This document shows positions 1 to 11,100 of a stretch of 64,000 bases of DNA, in pieces. The DNA is from Berberis thunbergii. Its lineage: Eukaryota; Streptophyta; Magnoliopsida; Ranunculales; Berberidaceae. Under the pieces are notes generated by a model. It did not search any database. It had not been told where the DNA came from and saw only the letters and a program-made list of their open reading frames with translations. The first letter of the stretch is position 1. Every line of letters begins with the position of its first letter. The stretch is from contig QNQO01001152.1 in NCBI GenBank assembly GCA_003290165.1, positions 186,001 through 250,000 of the forward strand. Reading direction: 5' to 3'. Both the position numbers and the translations under genes were made by a program.

Positions 1-1018
1 ACTTTGACTCTTCCCATTCTGCCTGGTTGTTTATATGGGTTTTGATCGCTCTGATGGGTTATGAGTTCATTAGTTTGGCCGAGTGTTCAACTGTCTCTTC
101 CTGAAATATATTTGAATCAAGTTACTGTTGATATTGTGTTTAGCGAAGCATTCTAGTGGTGTTTGAAGTCGTCTATTTTGATTGGGTTTCAAACAATCAA
201 CTAGGTCCTTTGCATATTGGGTTTCTGTTATTAGGTCAAGCTGCCTAATGGTTCGATGAGTTTCCACAAGAGAATTGGATGAATTTTTTCACACTTACAG
301 TAAATGGGTTTTCAGTGTTACATTTATTGAGTTTAAGGGAGGTGATATTGTTATTGCACCTAAATTAGAGAACACTATAACTGTGTACTAATGTAGCTAT
401 GCATGCCATTTGACTCTTTACGAATGTCAGTGGACTGTTTAAAATTTCGTCATGGACTCTCTAAGTTGCCATTATTTTAACTCACGTGAATTCTGCAGGG
501 AACCACTGGATCGGGTTGAGGTGATTATTTAAGCTTTTGAAGTAGTAAAAAGCGGGTTCTATGAATTCAGTGAGGTTTTGCTTTTGGGACTAAAACTGAT
601 CATGTTTTGTGAGATTGAAACAATCTTCAAATGGGTATTGTGAAGAGTACTCAAGAATATTGCCATTGATTTTTCTCTTTCACCACCACCATAACTAGCA
701 AGTGATGGATATAAACTAACCCAAAGTCTGATACGTGTTTTTGTCCACAAATTCATAAGAGAAAAAAAGGGGGGTAAAATCCAATCCACCCTTGAGTATG
801 TTTTCCATGTTGTAGCATTCTTCTTGTTCTTCTTGAACCCTATTCTTTATCAATCAACAAAAGGGTGTAAAAATTTGAGTACCCTTTTGAAATTACAGCA
901 AACAATGATTCAAACATTTCCATTTCTAAATACCATTCAAAACATCAAATCCAAACCACTATCCCTCAAAACAAGAAGAAGAAAATGAGTGAATGAAAAG
1001 AGTGTGAGAGAGAGATAC
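1..1018 (-). other. Probable intron of the left-edge gene; no exon recognised
   Basis: This stretch follows the putative splice donor of the exon at 1019-1213 when read on the minus strand. It holds only short, low-complexity open frames. I found no second exon, repeat or RNA gene, so the rest of that gene would lie beyond the left edge. Confidence 0.3.
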
Positions 1019-1213
1019 TGACTGGTGAAGTTGGAGTTTGTGGAGTGAAGCTGGGGGGAAGTGCAGGAATACGTAATCTACCAAGTCGGGTGCAAGATCA
1101 AGAATGGCGTCCAGACGATGTTGTTGATGATCCCCTCCTTTTGCATGGAGGATCTCTGTTGAAAGTGCTTCTGTGCACAAAAGCAACAGAGATGGAACTT
1201 GTTTTCTTTCCAT
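1019..1213 (-). CDS. First exon of an unidentified minus-strand gene (possible RNI/LRR-type protein)
   Basis: Read on the minus strand from the ATG at 1213, this gives 65 codons ending exactly in phase 0 before a GTATCT splice donor at 1018. The peptide begins MERKQVPSLLLLCTEA and has a proline-bounded motif (DLAPDLVDYVFLHFPPASL). To me this resembles the short helical start of plant F-box-like or RNI-type leucine-rich-repeat proteins, but that is memory of a family pattern, not a match I could test. Reading on past the donor gives Ser/His-rich translation typical of intron. A TATA-like element lies about 28-37 bases upstream of the ATG. The gene is incomplete and runs off the left edge. It could also be a chance open frame. 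Confidence 0.35.
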
Positions 1214-1240
1214 TCTCTCAGTCTCTCAAGCCTCTTAAAA

Positions 1241-1250
1241 TGATATATTA
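1241..1250 (-). promoter_or_regulatory. TATA-like element upstream of the left-edge gene
   Basis: On the minus strand this reads TAATATATCA, 28-37 bases upstream of the ATG at 1213, with a GA-rich leader between them. The spacing would put the transcription start very near the ATG. It supports, but does not prove, a gene start here. Confidence 0.3.
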
Positions 1251-1284
1251 AAGGAAATAAATGGTTCAAAAAAAATTTCAAGTT

Positions 1285-1640
1285 ATTAGGGCATTCCGAT
1301 ATGAACAAATTTCAAAAAAAAAAAAAAAAAACCTGATTCCCATATGAGCAAGTGCTCTCGAGACTCCTCCTGGTTTGAAGGAACTTTTCTGTACTCTAAA
1401 TAGGTTCGAAAATTCTAAAATGCACTGTTTCACGCATGGGTATTCGGTAAGGCAAACACTATTTCACACCATCATTTTTATTGTTCTACACTACCACTCT
1501 CTACCTTTCTCTCCCGCGCCACCAATATATTTATATATAAACAAAACAAAACAAAACCACTATATCTCTCACACTTTCTCCATCAAGCACCACCACCACA
1601 TCACACTCAGCCATTACTTGCAACACACCATACCCCGCCA
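1285..1640 (+). repeat. Segment duplicated at 56530-58065 (promoter/leader-like block)
   Basis: The order of recognisable pieces is shared with the right of the window: AACCTGATTC, a ctctcgagactcc-like stretch, 'ggtttgaagg', 'cacaccatca', an AT run, 'aacaaaacaaaaccac', then a CACCA/CAGCAC-rich leader. At 56530-58065 the same order is interrupted inside the AT run by about 1.2 kb of nested transposons. The AT run followed by a CA-rich leader looks like a TATA region plus 5' UTR, but no gene follows in either copy. Confidence 0.55.
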
Positions 1641-1701
1641 CTGCCTCCTTTTGTTTCTATCTTCTTCTTTTCCTTTCTTCATTTTCTTCTCTTTTTTTTT
1701 T

Positions 1702-1927
1702 CCATCACCCATGCATAGGACTCCGCAAGGATGGGTTTCCCACTTGCAGTGGCCCCTGCGAGGGCAAAAATTTTGGCCGTCGTGTAGGTTCCTGCGAGTG
1801 GAGAACCCTCATGCGCGGAGGTTTTCTTCATTCTTGGGAGCCTGCATGAGGGCCAAATTTTTTCCCCGCGGAAGTTGTATTGAGTGGGGAACTCCCATCC
1901 TTGCGGAGTCATCTGCGAGGGCAATGG
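1702..1927. mobile_element. Foldback element, about 226 bp, imperfect inverted arms
   Basis: Both arms begin CCAT(C/T)(A/G)CCC and share GACTCCGCAAGGATGGG, with the right arm inverted. The arms continue through a CCCAC block to AAATTTTGGCC near the centre, so nearly the whole element can fold. A run of T lies outside the left arm and a run of A outside the right, so I cannot fix a target duplication. The open frames through it in both directions are by-products of the palindrome. It differs in sequence from the 21822/32598/56775 family. Confidence 0.6.
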
Positions 1928-1989
1928 AGAAAAAAACAGATTGATACAGAGAGAGGAGAGAATAGATTGGAGGTGTGAGGGGAAATGAG

Positions 1990-2301
1990 AATTATGATTT
2001 TCATCTGACTCTTCAATTGGTTCCTCTAGTTTACTGGTTTCTTCTTCTTTGACATTCTCCACCCCAATCTCAAGCTGATGCAGTTCAAGCACAATGCCTG
2101 GATGTTGAGTTAGAGCAGCATCAAAACTGTATTTTGTTTCAGCCAAGGAATCTGATATAGCTTGTTGCTCCTCCCCGTCATAGATTTGATGGAATTCAAT
2201 TCAACAGCCTCATCAACCATGACTTGAGTAGGTTCATTTTGTTCAATTTGTGAAGCAGCCTCTAATTTGTTTTCCTCTTCAACCATGTGTTGATTGTGCA
2301 A
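1990..2301 (-). pseudogene. Acidic coding-like fragment, one frameshift, unidentified
   Basis: Starting at 2301 on the minus strand, the translation is rich in Glu, Asp, Gln and Asn (for example VEEENKLEAASQIEQNEP). At about 2160-2185 the coding-like signal jumps to another frame and continues as a second acidic stretch (QLEIGVENVKEEETSKLEEP). Two adjoining frames with the same composition suggest one frameshift in a former coding exon. I recognise no domain. It stops where the foldback element begins, which may have broken it. Confidence 0.3.
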
Positions 2302-2899
2302 TTCAAAATGAAAAGGCTATGCACAAGTGGCTAGAGGTTGGTGATGATTTACTTCTGAGTCAACACTAATGATGAGAGTTGATGACTCCCTTGTGTTGCT
2401 AATCGATCTAAATCTAACTTGCTTTGTTCGTCGATCGTCTCATCATTCTTTTCTTTTACAAGGGCGATGGAGGAAGAAAAAAGAATAAGAATAAGAGATG
2501 AAGAGAAGAAGGAGGCGGTGGCGGGGCATGGCTTGGTGGTGCTGACGGCGGTGGCGGGGTGTCAGTGCTTAATGGAGAAAATAGGGAGAGAGATGGTGGG
2601 TTTTTTTGGTTTATATTGGTGGTGTGGGAGAAAATGGTAACATTAGTTGCCTTTTTGAAGGGGTACTATGCGCATACAAATTTAACTCGTTGTCACCCAC
2701 CAAAAATTTGAAGGTTAATACTTAAAAGTTAAAACCATAATATCAAAACAAGAATTTAAATGTATTAATTTTGTTTTCCAGTTGTTGATGTGTGAAAACT
2801 TAATTGAATAGTCAGATGTTGAGCAAGACTTGATTTTAATTTGGTGAACTCTTGGGTACAATCAGGAAAAGGTTAAAGGGGTAATGGTGGTGGTGGTGT

Positions 2900-3248
2900 T
2901 AGGGTTGAAAATTGAACCGACAGTTCGGTTTTTTATTTAAACCATGAACCGAACCGACTTTGGTCGGTTTCAAAATTTTCAAACTGAAATCGAACCGATT
3001 CTAATCTATACAAACCGTAATCGAATTGAACCGACTAAAACCGAACTGACCGACTATTTTAAACATATTATATTATCTTTATATAAAATATATTATTTAT
3101 TATATATTCGGTTGGTTCGGTTATGTCAGTTAAAATCACATAGAAATTGAAAACCGAACCGAACTAATCAGTTCGATTTTGATCGATTCGATCGATTTAA
3201 TCGGTTCGGGCGGTTTAATCAGTTTGGTTGGATTTTTGTTCAACCCTA
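2900..3248. mobile_element. hAT-type MITE rich in CCGAAC motifs, 8-bp TSD
   Basis: The element starts TAGGGTTGAA and ends TTCAACCCTA, a perfect 10-bp terminal inverted repeat. It is flanked by the identical 8-bp duplication GGTGGTGT (2892-2899 and 3249-3256). The interior is a degenerate array of GAACCGA/TCGGTTC motifs. The 8-bp duplication and TA-G start fit the hAT superfamily. It codes for nothing. Its right half recurs at about 4303-4400 as part of a tandem duplication. Confidence 0.85.
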
Positions 3249-4286
3249 GGTGGTGTTATGAGTCACGACTGATGGGAAATGTGAGCAACGTCTTAAGCTA
3301 TTAGGTGTAGGCGCTTTTTAGAAGTGGAATCTTCTAGTTTTTTCCTATTTGATTAGACTCTCATGGTCGGCTTGTGAGTCTTCTAATTACCCCTTGAAAG
3401 CCTAGCCTATGATGTATATTGAGAATTTTGGAACCATCATATTGCTTCCAATTTGATAGAGGACAAAAAAGACATAAATGAGTCAAGTTGCGAATAACAA
3501 AATAAGATGTACGTACATATCACCATGTGTGAGTTCACGACCCTCTTTTTATTTTACTTTTACTTTTTTCTTCTCGCCTTATTAATTTCCTCTCTTCTTG
3601 TATCTTCCTATTTTTTTATTTCATTTTTTTTCTTTTTGAAAGTTAATCGGCATGAACTGAATCGTGACTCTCTCCTCATTGTTGGTAATTGATGTTAGTG
3701 GCGGACCTATTTGAATACTTTTTGGCTCATCTTTTATTAATAAATATGTGCGAGAACTTTTATTATTTGCCTTTTCTAACTAGTCAATGCTCTTATTTTC
3801 TTTGTACAAGTTCACAAGTACTTTAACAATATACCCACATGCAAACCGCACAGATCCTGATTGTCATACCTCCACTTATTCTTCCTCATTTCCCTCCTAA
3901 ACCATCATCATCGCTCTTTGCAACTCTCATCTCTCCTCCATTTCTACAATCTCTCGTCACCATATGTCCTTCTTGATCTCCATCTCCGTCTCTACATCTA
4001 CAATCTCTCATCACCATCTCCATCTCTACCAATTGCAAGTACCACGACCTTGGCCACAAACAAGGGTTGTTGAGTTGATCTCTCTACATGATAAATTGTC
4101 GGATGGTTTGAATTGTTGACAACTACGCTTCTTTGTTGATCAAGCTCCTTGCTTTGGCATTGAATCTAGCAATCTGGTGAGTCAATAGTTGTACTATTCT
4201 TTGATTTCAGTTCAATAGATTTTCTCTTTGTTTGAAATTATGTCACTCGCCAAATTTGTTACTTGATGTCTAAGTTCAGAAGTTCA
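3150..4286. repeat. Tandem duplication, copy 1
   Basis: Pairs with 4303-5488 at roughly 95% identity by eye. It starts inside the CCGAAC MITE and ends about 590 bases into a hAT left end that begins at 3697. Relative to copy 2 it lacks a segment of about 58 bases that includes a long C run. Short open frames in it (for example 3507-3692) are hydrophobic T-rich translation, not genes. Confidence 0.8.
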
Positions 4287-4302
4287 ATAGATTTTGAAAA
4301 CC

Positions 4303-5488
4303 GAAAACCGAACTAAAACCGAACCGAACCGAACTAATCAGTTCGATTTTGATCGATTCGTTCGGTTTAATCGGTTCGGTCGGATTTTTGTTCAACCCTA
4401 GGTGGTGGTATGAGTCACAACTGATGGGAAATGTGAGCAACGTCTTAAGCTATTAGGTGTAGGCGCTTTTCAGAAGTGGAATTTTCTAGTTCTTCCTATT
4501 TGATTAAACTCTCATGGTCGGCTTGTGAGTCTTCTAATTACCCCTTGAAAGCCTAGCCTATGATGTATACTGAGAATTTTGGAACCATCATATTGCTTCC
4601 AATTTGATAGAGGACAAAAAAAGACATAAATGAGTCAAGTTGCGGATAACAAAATAAGATGTACGTACATATCGCCATGTGTGAGTTCATGGCCCTCTTT
4701 TTATTTTATTTTTACTTTTTTCTTCTCGCCTTATTAATTTCCTCTCTTCTTGTATCTGCCTATTTTTTTGTTTCATTTTTCTTCTTCTTGAAAGTTAATC
4801 GGCATGAACTGAATTGTGACTCTCTCCTCATTGTTGGTACTTGATGTTAGTGGCAGACCTATTAAGGGACTAGAGAAGGCAATCCCCCCCCCCCCCCCCC
4901 CCCCCCAACTTACAAAAAAATTTGAATATTTTTTGGCTCATATTTTATTAATAAATATGTGCAAGAACTTTAACTCTTTGCCTTTTCTAACTAGTCAATG
5001 CTCATATTTTCTTTCTACAAGTTCACAAGTACTTCAACAGTATACCCACATGCAAACCGCACAAATCCCGATTGTACCTCCACTTATTCTTCCTCATTTC
5101 CCTCCTAAACCATCTTCATCATCGGTCTTTGCAACTCTCATCTCTCCTCCATTTCTACAATCTCTCGTCACCATATGTCCTTCTTGATCTCCATCTCTAC
5201 ATCTACAATCTCTCATCACCATCTCCATCTCTACCAAGTACCACGACCTTGGCCACAAACAAAGGTTGTTGAGTTGATCTCTCTACTTGATAAATTGTCG
5301 GATGGTTTGAATTGTTGACAACTACGCTTCTTTGTAGATCAAGCTCTTGCTTTGGCATTGAATGAATCTAGCAATCTGGTGAGTCAATCATTTTACTATT
5401 CTTTGATTTCAGTTCAATAGATTTTCTCTTTGTTTGAAATTATGTCACTCGCCAAATTTGTTACTTGATGTCTAAGTTCAGAAGTTCG
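4303..5488. repeat. Tandem duplication, copy 2
   Basis: Repeats 3150-4286 in direct orientation. It begins with a truncated right half of the CCGAAC MITE ending TTCAACCCTA at 4400, followed by the same GGTGGTG flank. It then contains the hAT left terminus at 4848, a run of more than 20 C at about 4885-4907, and the CT-rich leader. It continues past 5488 into sequence not found in copy 1, so the hAT body belongs to this copy. Confidence 0.8.
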
Positions 5489-5679
5489 TATATTGCTCTA
5501 TTTGATATTTGCAGACTTATTTGATTCATCTTCAGTTTGTAAGAATGATTTTAGACTGTTTAATTAGTTATGAAATTGTGTTCACCAATCAAATTTATAA
5601 TGAGTTCCTTTAGATGAATCACAAATTTGATTTCTATAAAAATTAGGTTTTAGATGCATGGATAATGTTGTATGATGTT

Positions 5680-5783
5680 TTTTTTATTTTTTGAAAGGCA
5701 AGCGTGCCGCCGGTGGGTATAGAACCCAAGACGTGGGGGTTAAACCACCACAGCCTTAACCATCTAACCAAGCTACCATTGGC
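5680..5783 (-). mobile_element. tRNA-derived SINE, 104 bp, with 16-bp TSD
   Basis: On the minus strand the element opens TGGTAGCTTGGTTAGATGG, a Pol III A box. About 30 bases on it has GGTTCTATACCC, a B box one step from GGTTCNANNCC. It ends in an A-rich tail. The flanks carry the duplication AATGTYGTATGATGTT (5664-5679 and 5784-5799, one mismatch). The length, boxes, tail and long target duplication together mean LINE-mediated insertion of a tRNA-like sequence. It is not a functional tRNA gene because the cloverleaf is not closed. Confidence 0.7.
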
Positions 5784-7463
5784 AATGTCGTATGATGTTG
5801 ATTTATCTTTGTTGTGAAACACATCATATTTTCGATCCACTATAGGTTACAAATGGATTTGTACTTTGTGTACTAATTCCTTTGTTATTGTGCTATGCAA
5901 TTGACTTATACTGTAGTTTTAACTTTTGGATGTATACAGTGTGTTTTGATTAATTTTTTTTTTACTCTGTGTGTGTGTGTGTTTTGGGTTTCATATGAAC
6001 TATAGTTTGCTTTTTATTGTCGATTGCGTAGATGTAGCTATCAACCAATATCTATTTTTTCATAGAAAAATGTGAATATATTTCTTGTTTGTACTTTTTA
6101 TCCGAAAAGTTTGATTTAGACCGAGCTTAGTATGAGAAAAGTCTTATTTTGTTGAAAATTTGTATTTGAATATCAATCAAATTTCAATTGAAATTTTATA
6201 TGGTTTGACAAAATTTTACTATGAGAAAAGTCTTGAAAATATGGAATTAGAATGGGTTACAGAGAGTTCAAGTTTTTACCATAAGGCTTCAATGTGTAGC
6301 TCATAAAGGCACATGAAGAAATATACAAAGAACTATATTGATAGTTATATAATCTGAACTGTACATGTTTGAATCAGTTACTCAATTGTGATATTGTCAA
6401 TAACCTTTAACACACAAAAGGACAACTAAATTTTCAAAAAATATGCTCTTACTCTTAATCAATAAAGTCATAGATTATGGCATATATGTTAAATGCTCTC
6501 ATGAAAGGAACTTGTATGTATCATGTGAAGTTAACATTCTTAGGAGTCAATAATTATAATTCCTCGTTGATTAATTTTTTCTACATTTTATTTGCCATCT
6601 GTTAGTGTTTATAGTGAAATTAACTTCACTTATCCATCACTAACAACTATAGTAGCAGTTTCAATTTACACATGAATGACAATTGAAATTTTCCCAGAGT
6701 TGACACTATGGGCGTGTTTTTATATTTCTGAAATGAGTTTTTTTTCTTTTTATTTATTTATTGTGTTTTAGTGGGGAACTAGTGCAACATCTCAGTTGGT
6801 TTGGTTAGTTCTTCGGCGAGTAATGTTAAAAAGGAACCTCAGAATTATCCATGGAGTCAGCTAATAACTCAAGATATGGGATTGCATCTAACTTCATCAA
6901 GAACAATCTAAAGCAATCCAGGTATATAAATTAAAACCTTATTTTTTTTCAGCTACAAAATTCCATTTGCATTTTATTGTTATTTTTTAATGTTTAAATT
7001 TGCTTTGTTGGAGGGGTTGTTGGGGTCAGAAAGAAGGGAACAATCTCAAGTTGTGAACACGAAGTATCCATGAACTAGATCCCAAGGTTTGCACTTTGAT
7101 GATTCTCTTCATCATGATCATTTACAGTTTTAATGGTAGAAATCATTAAATGTTTTCAGTTGTTTCCTTGGTACTAGTTGACCCTTTTGGTCACTAGCTA
7201 TGTATTGTTCTCCCTTTTGTTTCTATTTTTAAGTTTGATTGATTAAAAAAAGACAATACAAAAAAATTGTAGACGTAGTTTGATGTTTTATTAAGTTTTT
7301 AAGCTTACACAATTTACAATAAATATAAAAAGTAATAGAATAACAATTTTTTAATTTTGATAATAGTTTTGTTAGAGTTCGTATGTTTTTCCATGATAGT
7401 AATGTTTGAAAGTCATATTTTTCTTTTTATTTACTTAATTAATACTCTATTTTTTTTTCAGCT

Positions 7464-9660
7464 ATGGACAAGTTTCTGAAAAGAAAGTATGCATTAGAGT
7501 TACCATTTCCTAGCCTACAAAATAATGAGAGTGGAAAGTTAGATCTAATTTCAAAGTCAAGTCATGTGGATTACGATATGTCAAACCTCCCAACAGATCC
7601 TGAATCAAGACCTCGAATCTCAGACTATCATCCTAACGATCAAGACATAATTATAAAAACATATTTACAAACGAGTCCTTGTCAACCTAATAATCACAAA
7701 TTTCTACACAAGAAAATGGGAAGTGGGATAAGGCAATTTAATGTAGTTCGGATCGATCAACATAAGGATTGATTGGAGTATAACATAGAGAAAGATGTTG
7801 CTTTTTGTCTATATTGCTATTTCTTCAAACCAAATTTCAGGGAGTAAAGTGGTGGTAACACTTTTGTGGTTGAAGGATTTTATAATTGGAAGAAACATGA
7901 AAAACTTCCTCATTTGGAAAAGACTCATTAAGAAACTTATACAACGAGTCAAATTTTGATGAAGCAAAAAGCAACATGTCAAAACGTTTTTTTAAAGCAA
8001 TCAGACCAAGCTAAATTTGAGTATCAAACCCATTCAAATGTTTCAATTGATTGCAAATGGTTTCTTTTGTGTCAAGGATTGACTTTCCGTGGTCATGATG
8101 AAAAGAAAGTTGTTTTACGAAATGCTCCTAAAAAAAAGTTGTTTTAAAAAATGCTCCTAAAAATCACTAATTGATTGCACCAAAAGATCAGAAAGACATT
8201 ACAAATGCTGTTGCGATTAAAACCACCGACTTTATTCATGAAAATCTTGGTGATGCATTATTCATAATCTGGTTGATGAATCTCATGATATATCAACCAA
8301 AGAGCAAATGACAGTTGTTTTACGTTTTGTGGACAAGGAGAAGTGTGTCATTGATGATTCTTAGGTATAACTCACATTTTTTATACAACCACGATTTCAT
8401 TGAATATGACACTATAAAAAAAAATTCCTTTTAAGTATAGTTTGAGCATGGACAAGGTTATGATGGGATTAGTAATATGCAAGGTGAGTTCAACGAACTT
8501 AAAGCATTGGTTATGAAAGAAAACCAATCTGCATTTTATGTCCATTGTTTTGTGCATCAGCTTCAACTAGCACTTATACATACCATAAAAATATCCTCGG
8601 ATCGTATTATTTTTTAACTTGGTTTCTACAACAATGAATATTGTTGGGAGTTTAATGTCAGCGCAAAGATATTCTTCGAGATGAACAAACATTGAACTTA
8701 TTGAGAAACACAATAGTAACGAATTCCAACTAGTAAATGATGAACCAAAAAATTAACAACTCTCAAATGAGCTAGGGATACTCGATCGGGTTCTCATTAT
8801 GCTACAATAATAAAGTTGATTCTGATGTTTTCTTTACGATAGATGTACTTAAGATTGTTTGGTGTAGATGACATCAACTCAAAACAAAGGGGTGAAGTTA
8901 GCGCTTTGCAAGAATCAATGTAATGTTTTTATTTTATCCTGATTTTTCATATGATGAAGAATACATTAGGAATTACCAATGGATTATCAAATCATTGCAA
9001 AAGAAAATATCAAGACAATGCAAATGTCATTAATCTCGTCAACGTATCCAAGCAAATGTTTCATATGATGAGAAAAAATGATTGAGATTTACTCACTAAT
9101 GATGTATCTTCATTTTGTGGGAAACACAATATCAGTGTTTCTCGAATGGATGATGACTATGTACCTTAAGAGCTATAACAGTGTAGACATGAAGTAGTTA
9201 AAAATCTTCATCACTATCAAACTGAATTATTCTATACGTGTATAGATATGCAGCTTCAAGAGCTTAACATTTTGACTAGGTAAATATGGAGTTACTTTTG
9301 TGTATGACATGCTAAAGTCCAAGTAATTTCATTTTAGCATCTGATGACCAGAAGTTGATCTACCTTAATTTTATCCAATGGATTTTTCAGATATTGATCT
9401 GATGATATTTCAGATCAACTGAAAACTTATATCATGGATGTGCGATCAAATAGTGAATTTTCAAATATATTTGGTATAGATGGTGTTGCTAAGAAGATGG
9501 TTGAAGCAAAAAAAAAAATGTTGTATATCTTATTGTAAATATTCACCTAAGGAATGAATGAGTGAATGATTGTTTGGTGACATATCGAAAGAGTTGTTTT
9601 GGATACCATTGAAAATGAAATTATCGTGCGACAATTCCAGAAAATGAGATTACAACGTAA
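7464..9660 (+). pseudogene. hAT transposase relic (TTF zinc-finger / ZMYM1-like family)
   Basis: The first 102 codons are open from MDKFLKRK at 7464 and match the plant family through the pattern LPTDPESRPRISDYHPNDQD and later GSGIRQFN. After the stop, recognisable pieces continue in shifting frames. They include a CLYCYFF-like segment near 7810, FRGHDE near 8090, DESHDIS/TKEQMTVVLRFVD near 8280, GYDG/NMQGEFN near 8460, FYVHC near 8540, and SSFCGKHNISVSRMDD and DMQLQELN near 9110-9260. The end (TIENEIIVRQFQKMR) is present, but the hAT dimerisation core that normally precedes it is deleted near 9530. There are many stops and frameshifts, so no transposase can be made. Family assignment is from conserved wording I recognise, not an alignment. 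Confidence 0.75.
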
Positions 9661-9986
9661 AAATTATAAAAATGCACTAATTAAATGATTTTTGAATGGG
9701 CAAGGACTAGAATTTCTCACATGATGGTTTGGAAGATATGGTAAATAATATGTATTTTGAAAGGTCCTTATTAGACATTCATTTTGATTCTTCGTATGTA
9801 TGGATTGGGTGAGTTCCTCTTTAACCTCTCCCAAATTTTGTGAGTAATACAATACATTGCTTTATGGATAAAAACAAGTAAATAAAAGTATTTAAATTTA
9901 TTGAAAATGTTATTTTAGTAATTATTATTATCAACAAATATTACTTTGTAATTTCACCCCTGAGTGAAATCATGGGTCTGCCACTG

Positions 9987-10757
9987 ACCACAGGACCCCT
10001 CTTTTAGCACAACAGGAGGCAACACACAACCCAACACATGGTTAATTACCCTGATTGCGCCCCCTCCATGCCAGACAACATCGCACCAACGGGTAGGTCA
10101 ACTAGCTGCCCACCACCCCCTCCTTCACCACCCCCACAATCACAAAAACCTACAATATAAGAGGAACTGAGGAAGCCATGCTTGTTTGGACTCTCTTCGG
10201 ACCAGATCCGCCACTCATTGTCACTACATCCTTTGCAACAACCACCGCGGTTATGCCCCATCGCTAGAACTGCCACGAGCTGCTTCTACATGTTGGTCGT
10301 CCACTATTGCAGTTCAGTTCGTGAAATAGTTGATTGTGGGATACCAAGTTATTTGCCCCCCACACATTTTTTTATACCATCACAATACTTAAATTATTTT
10401 CTTGATGAGGAAGATACTAACAGTCAAGTTATTTCCCAGCGCTTGACAAGACATGCACCATCGCGAGACTGTGTTTAGATCTGATTTGGGATAATTTTCT
10501 GATGCATTTTGAGGACAAGTTTGTGCATAACATTCAAAGAGAGAAGTGGATCCACTTCAAGCTCACGATTCCTATTGGACTTTATTTTTTGTGCCAAGTT
10601 CTTAATTTGATTTTTGGAGGTAGAAACAACTACAAATGTAAGTTCGAGGTCGACATCTACTCATGCACTATGCCTTGTGTTATCTAAGTGGATTGTTTGT
10701 GTTTGTCTGACTTCTTCGACTTCAAGCTCGAGGACAAGCTTCTTCAACCCAGGTATG
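9987..10757. other. No gene recognised
   Basis: Open frames occur on both strands at 10046-10276 and 10182-10478, partly antisense to each other, with Pro/Gly/Cys-rich low-complexity translation. A 61-codon frame at 10502-10687 resembles no family I know. The last 70 bases (CTCGAGGACAAGCTTCTTCA) look like the 3' end of a gypsy polyprotein just before an LTR, which fits the following feature. Confidence 0.3.
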
Positions 10758-11100
10758 TTGATGTAAGCGTTATGAGAAGTTAGTTAACAATATTAATATT
10801 AAGAATAATTTGATGTATTTAGTAAGATATCAGAATTATAATAGTTAGAGCATTATTAACTAATTGTGGTTAAGTTAATTAATCTGTCAAATAAATTAGG
10901 AATATTATAAATAATGCAAGGGATTGTCATTGTTGGAGGTTGATGATTGAAAGAATAATATTTTGTTATTTGTTTTCAGTTAGCTTTTATCATAGTTATT
11001 TCGATTCTTGTTATTTTATTTCAGTTAGTGCTTCTTTTATTTTAATTTAATATTTATTTATTCAATATATTCTTTAATTCTATCATATTCTTTTCACGGG
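10758..11100 (+). mobile_element. Gypsy-type LTR remnant
   Basis: Starts TGATGTAAGCG immediately after a degraded purine tract. It contains a TATAAATAATG core-promoter-like element at about 10908 and then an AT-rich region with CAGTTAG motifs. This is the structure of a short plant LTR read on the + strand. No second LTR or target duplication was found. A diverged copy of its downstream half is at 61625-61820, also next to polygalacturonase sequence. Confidence 0.45.

Larger units (their letters stand above)
4848..9986 (+). mobile_element. Degenerate autonomous hAT element
   Basis: The left end reads TAGTGGCAGACCTA at 4848 and the right end reads GGGTCTGCCACTG ending at 9986, an inverted pair sharing AGTGGCAGACC. 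This is the terminus style of plant hAT elements that carry the TTF-finger/hAT-dimerisation transposase, and remnants of such a protein lie inside (7464-9660). I find no matching 8-bp duplication, perhaps because the left end took part in a tandem duplication. The span 5490-7463 holds AT-rich non-coding sequence, a GT microsatellite near 5970-5982 and one SINE, and no other gene. Confidence 0.55.

Noticed and set aside
1375..1944. A 189-codon + strand open frame
   Set aside because: It runs through a TA-rich leader, a T-rich tract and the foldback element. The translation is His/Ser/Phe-rich and then arm sequence, with no domain, and a similar frame exists on the other strand.
5690..5775. Functional tRNA gene
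   Set aside because: A and B boxes are present, but the acceptor stem and anticodon arm do not close. An A-rich tail and a long target duplication show a SINE.
10502..10687. 61-codon frame as a small gene
   Set aside because: No promoter, no family resemblance, and it lies where the 3' end of a decayed gypsy polyprotein is expected.
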